Shown here one piece after another: positions 58,632 through 64,000 of a stretch of 64,000 nt of DNA. The translations under genes and the position numbers were made by a program. The stretch lies in NCBI RefSeq assembly GCF_014649755.1, contig NZ_BMTQ01000003.1:599783-663782 (forward strand), given 5' to 3'. The notes under the pieces were generated by a model, which was given only the letters and a program-made list of their open reading frames with translations, was not told the origin of the DNA and did no database searches. Every line of letters starts with the position of its first letter. The first letter of the stretch is position 1. The DNA comes from Streptomyces litmocidini. GTDB lineage: Bacteria > Actinomycetota > Actinomycetes > Streptomycetales > Streptomycetaceae.

Positions 58632-59021
58632 GGGCCCCAGCGTAGAAGCCGCATGGCGGGAGGCGCTCCGGGATCGCGCACGGGCGGCCGGGCCGGAGGG
58701 AGCGGCGCGGCGCCACGCCGGATCCCCCTCGGGCCGCCGGTCGCGGCCCACCGGCCGGCGGGGGCGGATCGTCACTTAAGATTCAGGGCGGCCGCGGGGC
58801 CGTGGCCCGTCGCCGTGCGCGACGGCCGCGGAACGGCCGGCCCGCCGGCCGGCCGGGGCGAGCGGTCCGGTCCGGTCCGGAGCGAGGTTTCGGGCCTGAC
58901 GGTCCTCATGACGTCGATCACGAGAATCCCGGGAATCGTGGGACCACCGACGTGCGTCCCAGTGGTGCGGGAGGCCCGGCCCCCCGCCCACGAGAAGAAG
59001 AGTCCCAGGGAGAAGTGAGGT
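58632..59021. other. Divergent promoter region, no gene seen
   Basis: About 390 bp between the HAD and deoxynucleoside kinase genes. It contains a CTTAAG site and short palindromic pieces such as ATCCCGGGAAT, but no ORF with family features. Confidence 0.5.
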
Positions 59022-59684
59022 ATGTCGGTGATCTGCGTCGGAGGCATGATCGGGATCGGCAAGACCAGTGTCGCCGAACTGCTCGCCAAGGAACTGGGCA
59101 GCGAAGTCTTCTACGAGAGCGTGGACGACAACCCGATCCTCCCGCTCTTCTACTCGGCGAGCCCCGAGGAGATCGAGGCGAAGCGCTACCCCTTCCTGCT
59201 CCAGCTCTACTTCCTGCAGACGAGGTTCGCCTCGATCAAGGAGGCGTACAAGCAGGGTGACAACGTCCTCGACCGCTCCATCTACGAGGACTGGTACTTC
59301 GCCAAGGTCAATCACGACCTCGGCCGGATCAGCTCCCTCGAGATGCAGGTGTACGAGGGGCTGCTCGACGAGATGATGCGCGAGATCGACGGCCTGCCGT
59401 ACCGCAAGGCACCCGATCTCATGGTCTACCTCAAGGCGGACTTCGAGACGGTGCTGCACCGCATCGGGCTGCGGGGACGCGATTTCGAGCAGGACGAGGG
59501 CCTCGTCGAGTACTACCGGACGCTGTGGTCCGGCTACGACGACTGGGTGCACAAGCACTACTCGGCCAGCGAGGTCCTCGTCATCGACATGAACCGCACG
59601 GACGTGGTGAACAACCCCGACGACGCCGCCCGCGTGGCGCGCGAGGTCAAGGACGCCCTGGCGGCGGCCGGACGTCGCGTCTGA
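59022..59684 (+). CDS. Deoxynucleoside kinase, 220 aa
   Basis: The enzyme phosphorylates deoxyadenosine/deoxyguanosine-type nucleosides for salvage. The P-loop CVGGMIGIGKTSVAELLAK is near residue 6, the ERS/DRS motif appears as NVLDRSIYEDWYFAK near 85, and the LID region as IGLRGRDFEQDEGLVEYY near 155. Length and motifs fit the dAK/dGK family of Gram-positive bacteria. ATG 59022 has AGGGAGAAG upstream. It stands alone and ends at a strong hairpin. Confidence 0.92.
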   Translation: MSVICVGGMIGIGKTSVAELLAKELGSEVFYESVDDNPILPLFYSASPEEIEAKRYPFLLQLYFLQTRFASIKEAYKQGDNVLDRSIYEDWYFAKVNHDLGRISSLEMQVYEGLLDEMMREIDGLPYRKAPDLMVYLKADFETVLHRIGLRGRDFEQDEGLVEYYRTLWSGYDDWVHKHYSASEVLVIDMNRTDVVNNPDDAARVAREVKDALAAAGRRV

Positions 59685-59699
59685 GCCCGGGCTCCACGA

Positions 59700-59743
59700 C
59701 CGGACCCGCGTCCGGCCCCGGCGGCCCCGGACGCGGGAGCCGG
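59700..59743 (+). terminator. Terminator after the deoxynucleoside kinase gene
   Basis: CCCGCGTCCGG pairs perfectly with CCGGACGCGGG, with an outer CCGG/CCGG pair, 16 bp after the stop. Confidence 0.75.
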
Positions 59744-60187
59744 TCCGCCGCGCGGCCTGCCGCCCGGGGTGCCGTCCCACCGTCGTGACGTCCGGTGCCG
59801 CCGCCCCGCGGCGTGCGGCCTCGTACCGCCGTCGGCTCGGGAACGACAGGCGGGACCTGGTGCCGCGGGCACGGGGGACCAGCACATCGCAGAGCGAGAT
59901 CGCTCACGGGGCAGCTCCTGGCTGTCGCGGGACACCACGTCGGGGACGCGGGCCGACGCGGTGAAAGGGAGATGCTCCGACTGGTGCCGGTCGGGTAGCG
60001 TGCGGGCCATGTCGAGTCCGGAGTCAGACAGGCCGGGGGCTTTCGGTCACGCCGTCAGCCCCCTGAACCGCTGAGTTCGCAGTCCTGCCGTCCCGCCGTG
60101 TTCCGTGGCCGGACGACTGCGCCCTCGGGCGCTGACCGCGGTGACGAGATGACCCCCTCGTACCTCTCCTCACCTCGGAGCCACTCG
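59744..60187. other. Leader region of the exporter gene, no gene seen
   Basis: About 440 bp with no supported gene. A short GCGCCC/GGGCGC hairpin lies at 60119-60132, upstream of the transporter start. An ATG at 60149 is in frame with the transporter and could extend it by 13 residues. Confidence 0.5.
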
Positions 60188-61366
60188 ATGCCCCTTCCGC
60201 TGTACCTGCTTGCCCTGGCGGTCTTCGCCATGGGCACCTCGGAGTTCATGCTCGCCGGCCTCCTGCCGGACATCGCCTCGGACCTCGGCGTCACCGTCGG
60301 GACCGCAGGCGCACTCACCTCGGCCTTCGCGATCGGCATGATCGTCGGTGCCCCGCTCATGGCGGCGCTGGCCCGTCACTGGCCCGCACGGTCGAGCCTG
60401 CTCGGATTCGTCCTCGTGTTCTCGGCGGCCCATGCTCTGGGTGCTGCCACCTCGAGCTTTCCGGTCCTGTGCGCGACTCGGGTGATCGCGGCGCTCGCGA
60501 ACGCCGGGTTCCTCGCCGTCGCCCTGACGACCGCCACCACGCTGGCCCCTGCCGACAAGAAGGGACGCGCCCTCGCCGTGCTGCTGTCGGGCACCATGGT
60601 GGCCACGATCGTCGGCGTCCCCGGGGGGTCGGCGCTCGGCGCGCTGCTCGGCTGGCGGGCCGCGTTCTGGGCGGTCGCCGTACTCTGTCTCCCCGCCGCA
60701 GTCGGCGTCCTCACCGGAATCCCGCCGCGCCCCGTACAGGAGAACCCGGCTGACGGACCGCCACTGCGGGCGGAGCTCGCCCAGCTCAAAAGTCCGCGCC
60801 TGCTCCTGATCATGCTGCTCGGCGCGCTCGTGAACGCCGCCACCTTCGCGGGCTTCACCTTCCTCGCCCCCGTCGTGACCGACACCGCCGGGCTGGACGA
60901 ACTGTGGATCTCCGTCGTCCTGGTGCTCTTCGGTGCCGGGTCCTTCCTCGGCGTCACCGTCGCCGGACGCCTGTCCGACCGGCGCCCCGGCCCGGTCATC
61001 GCCGTCTGCGGCCCGATGCTGCTCGTCGGCTGGCCGACTCTGGCCGTGCTGGCCCACCAGCCGGCCGCTCTGCTCACCCTCGCGTTCGTCCAGGGCGCGC
61101 TGTCGTTCGCACTGGGCGGCACGCTGATCACGCGGATCCTGTACGAGGCGGCCGGCGCGCCCGCCATGGCCGGCTCCTACGCGACCGCGGCACTCAACGT
61201 CGGCGCCGCCGCCGGCCCCCTCATCGCCGCGACCACCCTCGGCACCGCCCTCGGGGACCTCGGACCGCTGTGGGCGAGCGGGCTCCTCGTCGCCGCCGCA
61301 CTGCTGGTCGCGTTGCCCGCGCGCGCGGTGCCCGCGGCCGACCGGAGCCGCGAGGCGCTCCGGTGA
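60188..61366 (+). CDS. MFS drug exporter of the CmlR/Cmx (chloramphenicol) type, 392 aa
   Basis: The 12-helix DHA1 transporter begins MPLPLYLLALAVFAMGTSEFMLAGLLPDIA. It has VGTAGALTSAFAIGMIVGAP near residue 37, AALANAGFLAVALTTATTLAP near 100, VAGRLSDRRPGPV near 260, and GSYATAALNVGAAAGPLIAATTL near 330. These segments match chloramphenicol exporters Cmx and Streptomyces CmlR closely. I chose ATG 60188 with CGGAG 9 bases upstream. It probably pumps chloramphenicol-like compounds out of the cell. No acetyl- or phosphotransferase resistance gene is beside it. Confidence 0.92.
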   Translation: MPLPLYLLALAVFAMGTSEFMLAGLLPDIASDLGVTVGTAGALTSAFAIGMIVGAPLMAALARHWPARSSLLGFVLVFSAAHALGAATSSFPVLCATRVIAALANAGFLAVALTTATTLAPADKKGRALAVLLSGTMVATIVGVPGGSALGALLGWRAAFWAVAVLCLPAAVGVLTGIPPRPVQENPADGPPLRAELAQLKSPRLLLIMLLGALVNAATFAGFTFLAPVVTDTAGLDELWISVVLVLFGAGSFLGVTVAGRLSDRRPGPVIAVCGPMLLVGWPTLAVLAHQPAALLTLAFVQGALSFALGGTLITRILYEAAGAPAMAGSYATAALNVGAAAGPLIAATTLGTALGDLGPLWASGLLVAAALLVALPARAVPAADRSREALR

Positions 61367-61649
61367 CGCGCGCGAACGCCCCGTCGGACATCGAAGGCCG
61401 TCGAGCGCTGCCGCACGTACGGCGGGACGGGACTGCCCGGCCGCTCCGGCGTCCCGCGCTTCACCGACCCGGACCCTGGTGCCGCGTCCGCACGGACTGC
61501 TTCGAAACCTCCGCCCTGCCCGGTGCCGGTGGGGCCCGGGATGCCGTCCGCACCACCGGTGTCGAGGCCGGCCGGGGGGCCGCTCGCGTGGAAGCGGAAC
61601 GGTGTTCACCGTCGCAGGGGTCGAACGCCTGACGGAGGAGGGAGTCCGG
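61367..61649. other. Decayed interval downstream of the exporter
   Basis: No frame with family features on either strand. It leads into the ARMT1 relic. Confidence 0.5.
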
Positions 61650-62115
61650 GATCCACGGTCGCGGTGGGACCAGTGCGTGCGTGCCGCTCGTGCGCCATGC
61701 TGCCCCGGTCCGTTCGAGGGCGTCCAGGGCTCCCTGCTCCGGGCCGATCACGGCGTCGGACTTCAGGGTCCGGAGCGCCGCGACGGGCCCGGGGAAGCAG
61801 GCCGTGCGCCCGGCGAACGGCACGGTCGGGTGCCACAGCCGGTCGCCCACCAGGCGCCGGTGGCCGAGATCACCCTTCGGGACGTGAGCGCGGCCTTCGC
61901 GAACTCCTCCCGCAGGTCCTCGGGCATCCCCTCGTACGGCAGCGGAGCGCAGAAGAACGGGTGGGTGCCGGCCTCCGGGCTTCCCGCGGCCATGGCCTTC
62001 CAGAACCGGCCGCCGATCCGGCCCGCTTCGCCGGACGCCCCGACGAGACGCCGGAGGCAGCCGACCACGTCCGCGGTCATCACGTCGGAGACGTGGTGCG
62101 GGTAGGGCTTGACGT
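61650..62115 (-). pseudogene. ARMT1/DUF89 damage-control phosphatase relic, 5'-truncated and frameshifted
   Basis: The minus strand reads VKPYPHHVSDVMTADVVGC, RTHPFFCAPLPYEGMPEDL-type residues and EEFAKAALT in one frame. It then continues as KGDLGHRRLVGDRLWHPTVPF, CFPGPVAALRTLKSDAVIGP and RTSGTHALV in another frame. Together these are the C-terminal half of a DUF89/ARMT1-like protein, broken by a one-base shift near 61885-61892. The N-terminal half is absent, and the upstream junction is close to a run of eight G at about 62136-62143. Confidence 0.75.
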
Positions 62116-62231
62116 GCGGCACGACCCGCTTCCGGGGGGGGGAGCCGGCCGACGCCAAGGCGCTCCGGCGAGACCGCCGGCCCGCCGCCGGTCTGGGCCT
62201 CCACCCGTCTCGCTCCTGGGAACATGGACAG

Positions 62232-62855
62232 ATGAGTGCTGAGGTGCGGGGAGAGTGGGTGCCGGATCGTCCCGAGGACGTGGCCGCGGTCTTCGCCGAG
62301 GCGGATTTTCCGTGGTGGATCGCCGGTGGCTACGCGATCGAGCTCGCGGTCGGACGCGAGCTGCGCGCACACGGCGATCTCGATGTCCTCGTCCTCCGGC
62401 GCGACCAGGCCCTCGTGCGTGGCCTGCTGGCCGGCTGGGACCTGTACGTGGCGGACCCGCCCGGACAGGGGGAGCTGCGACCGTGGTGTCCTGGAGAGGT
62501 CCTTCGGCCGCCGCTCCACGACATCTGGTGCCGCCGCACGCCCGAGGCGCCCTGGTCGGTGCAGCTGATGCTGGACGAGGCCGAGGGCACCCGGTGGGTC
62601 TCGCGTCGTGACCCGGCGATCCGCCTCCCGATCGACCGGCTCGGGCGCACGACCGAGCCGGGCATCCCGTATCTCGCGCCAGAGGTCCAGCTCTTCTACA
62701 AGGCGAAAGCGACCCGGGACAAGGACGAGACCGACTTCGAGGCGGTGCTGCCGCTGCTCGACGCTCCGGCGCGCGCCTGGCTGGCGGACGCGGTCGAGGT
62801 GGTCGCGCCTGGCCATCCCTGGATCCGCCGGCTCCTGCCGGCCGGCCGAACGTGA
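62232..62855 (+). CDS. Nucleotidyltransferase-fold protein (ANT/LinB-like), 207 aa
   Basis: The fold is seen from PWWIAGGYAIELAVGRELRAHGDLDVLVLRRD near residues 27-58, which carries the GG and paired-aspartate (D-L-D) metal motif of small nucleotidyltransferases. A later aspartate is in PLHDIWCRR. SVQLMLDEAEG and PYLAPEVQLFYKAKATRDKDETDFEAVLPLL also fit a group found widely in Streptomyces, often as orphan genes. It could adenylylate a small molecule such as an aminoglycoside or lincosamide, or belong to a toxin-like group; sequence cannot decide. It is intact although surrounded by relics. Confidence 0.82.
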   Translation: MSAEVRGEWVPDRPEDVAAVFAEADFPWWIAGGYAIELAVGRELRAHGDLDVLVLRRDQALVRGLLAGWDLYVADPPGQGELRPWCPGEVLRPPLHDIWCRRTPEAPWSVQLMLDEAEGTRWVSRRDPAIRLPIDRLGRTTEPGIPYLAPEVQLFYKAKATRDKDETDFEAVLPLLDAPARAWLADAVEVVAPGHPWIRRLLPAGRT

Positions 62856-63350
62856 GCGGCGGGACGTCGTGGAAGTCGGGGTTCCGGGGACGGGTCCTCA
62901 CAGGCGCCGTGGCCTCCACGACCACCAGTGCGCCATCGGGAGCGTGTGGCCCTGCCGTGCGCCGTCGTCCCCGCAGGAGGCGGACGGCTCCTCTCGTCCG
63001 CCGGGTCGACGACGTGCTCGCCGACGGCGGCGGCCGCCGGCACGTCCTCCCACCGCGGGTGGACTTCTTCCCGTGGGAGTTGCCGATCGCGCCCCGCCCC
63101 GAGCGGATCGCGATCTCAGGTCGAGGAGCCATGGGCGACGAGGTGGCCCATGGAGCGCTCGTTGGAGCGGGCGTACTCCTGGTGCAGGGTACGCAGCGCG
63201 GGCGTGGTCGTGCACGTCCGTGCCGATGCGCAGGGCCAGCCGCTCGGCGCTGAATCGCCGGGCCGGGCGATGGTCGCGAAGAGATCGCGGCTTCAGGTCC
63301 ATGAGCACCGGTACGGGGCACCGCAGTGCGCCGGCCGGCGCGAAGAGTTC
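62856..63350. other. Decayed interval with no supported gene
   Basis: Several long open frames exist on both strands, as expected at this GC content, but none has convincing composition or family motifs. A minus-strand stretch near 63130-63200 reads LRTLHQEYARSNERSMGHLV, which looks protein-like but matches nothing I know. Confidence 0.5.
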
Positions 63351-63530
63351 GGGGTGGGGGACGGAGGCCATCAAGGCTCCGGCCTTCGGCACCAGGCCGA
63401 GGAGGACCATGAGGACACCGGCCGCGACGACGACGAACCGGCTGGTGACGCGGAAGATGCGCACCAGGCCGATGTTCTCGGCGAACGCCACGTACGGGAA
63501 GGAGGTGAGCGCCCCGCCCAGCACGGTGGC
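63351..63530 (-). pseudogene. NCS2 xanthine/uracil permease relic
   Basis: About 60 residues reading VLGGALTSFPYVAFAENIG and RFVVVAAGVLMVLLGLVPKAGALMASVPHP. This corresponds to two helices of the core of uracil/xanthine (NCS2) permeases. No start, other helices or C-terminal part remain. Confidence 0.7.
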
Positions 63531-63690
63531 GCGCCGTACACCACGAGGAGGCCGGCGGTGCCGCCAGGCGTCCAGACGTGGAGGCATGAGGGAGCCGGGT
63601 CGAAGGGCCGGGCCAGGCACGGGTCCTTGCGGACGGGCAGGGCGTCACGCAAGGCAGTGGGCCATGGTTTTCAACCAAAACCCCTCGGTA

Positions 63691-63708
63691 GCTTATGAAT
63701 CCATAAGC
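63691..63708. promoter_or_regulatory. AT-rich 18-bp palindrome
   Basis: GCTTATG-AATC-CATAAGC, 7-bp arms, stands out from the GC-rich surroundings and resembles a MarR-type site. No intact gene lies directly downstream on either strand. Confidence 0.45.
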
Positions 63709-63832
63709 ATCAGCCATGTCGAGTGCGGATTTCGTTGCCCCTCGCCAGCCCAGGGATGACGCGCCCTCCAGTCACGGCACCCCTGCGTCCGCACCCCCGA
63801 CGAGGATGGGACGCCCTCGCGCACGGGCGCCC

Positions 63833-63862
63833 GGTCGACGGCCGGTCGACGGCCGGTCGACG
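63833..63862. repeat. Tandem 11-bp repeats (GGTCGACGGCC)
   Basis: About 2.7 copies with a GTCGAC palindrome in each, between the NCS2 relic and the fasciclin terminator. Confidence 0.8.
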
Positions 63863-63879
63863 CAAAGCGGCCGTACATG

Positions 63880-63922
63880 CCGGTGGCCCCGGTCCCTCCG
63901 GGGAAGGACGCGGGGCCACCGG
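63880..63922 (-). terminator. Terminator of the fasciclin gene
   Basis: An 11-bp stem CCGGTGGCCCC/GGGGCCACCGG with an inner GTCC/GGAC pair, 31 bp after the stop of the minus-strand fasciclin gene. Confidence 0.75.
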
Positions 63923-63952
63923 CCGTTGGCGGATCGTGTTGCCGAGCCGTGC

Positions 63953-64000
63953 CTACTTGGGCATGAGGACGGTGTCGACGATGTAGACGTTGGCATTGGC
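63953..64000 (-). CDS. Fasciclin domain protein, C-terminal end (runs off the window)
   Basis: The last 15 codons read ANANVYIVDTVLMPK followed by TAG. The VYIxDTVLMP ending is the conserved last strand of fasciclin (FAS1) domains of secreted lipoproteins in Streptomyces. The remainder lies outside the window. Confidence 0.7.
   Translation of the reverse strand, partial: ANANVYIVDTVLMPK

Noticed and set aside
59558..60010. Minus-strand ORF after the deoxynucleoside kinase
   Set aside because: Overlaps the kinase gene and terminator; Arg/Ala/Ser-rich composition without motifs.
60149..60187. Upstream ATG of the exporter as a leader peptide for drug-induced attenuation
   Set aside because: It is in frame with the transporter with no stop between, so it is only an alternative start; no clear leader ORF with attenuating hairpins is visible.

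Overview
The window is high-GC DNA (about 72% G+C, with third codon positions almost all G or C) from a Streptomyces or a very close relative. Evidence for this is the complete ergothioneine operon egtABCD, a CYP102-type self-sufficient P450, a B12-type LitR/MerR regulator with an ECF sigma factor, DUF6479- and DUF6153-like proteins, a DasR-like operator, a CmlR/Cmx-type exporter, GTG starts, and 4-base ATGA/GTGA overlaps in operons. I see no rRNA, tRNA, CRISPR array or complete insertion sequence.

Layout. 0-7 kb: tail of a class III aminotransferase, then an operon of two acyl-CoA synthetases, an SDR, an ACAD10/11-like acyl-CoA dehydrogenase and an APH-fold kinase. This set resembles the levulinate/4-hydroxyacid (lva) catabolic set. 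A small membrane protein and an SSS-family symporter follow. 9-13 kb: a PhyH-family dioxygenase, a SpoIIE/GAF/HATPase signalling protein and a TetR regulator. 13-17.6 kb: a CYP102 P450-reductase fusion divergent from a zinc alcohol dehydrogenase; their shared intergenic region holds three 24-bp palindromes matching a fourth in front of the TetR gene. 17.6-19.2 kb is mostly non-coding and holds an NRPS adenylation-domain relic and a GlsB/YeaQ-like gene. 19-22 kb: pirin, a TPR protein, and a DUF6153-DUF305 pair behind a CsoR-like box. 22-27.3 kb: amidohydrolase and NCS1 permease divergent from a TetR gene across a 37-bp palindrome, then a flavoprotein disulfide reductase.

27.5-41 kb is the most distinctive part. 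It contains a 664-aa membrane protein of unknown function, small genes, TspO, and the ECF sigma-SDR-LitR operon. Convergent to that operon is a tightly coupled minus-strand operon: glycosyltransferase, 50-aa protein, sortase-like protein lacking its catalytic cysteine, and RskA-like anti-sigma factor. Divergent from that operon run a second glycosyltransferase, a 24-aa ORF and a spore-photoproduct-lyase-like radical SAM protein. I read this as a candidate light/B12-responsive envelope or photoprotection module.

41-50 kb: thioredoxin, thiolase, a LacI regulator with a palindrome before a divergent MFS transporter, an alpha/beta hydrolase, an NfeD-like/flotillin pair whose flotillin ribosome-binding site lies in a hairpin, and a PARG-like protein. 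50-56 kb: egtABCD, then the convergent ornithine-lipid acyltransferases. 56-61.4 kb: a DasA-like lipoprotein behind a DasR-like operator, dodecin, a HAD phosphatase, a deoxynucleoside kinase and a chloramphenicol-type exporter. 61.4-64 kb is decayed sequence with relics of an ARMT1/DUF89 protein and an NCS2 permease, one intact nucleotidyltransferase gene, and the edge of a fasciclin gene.
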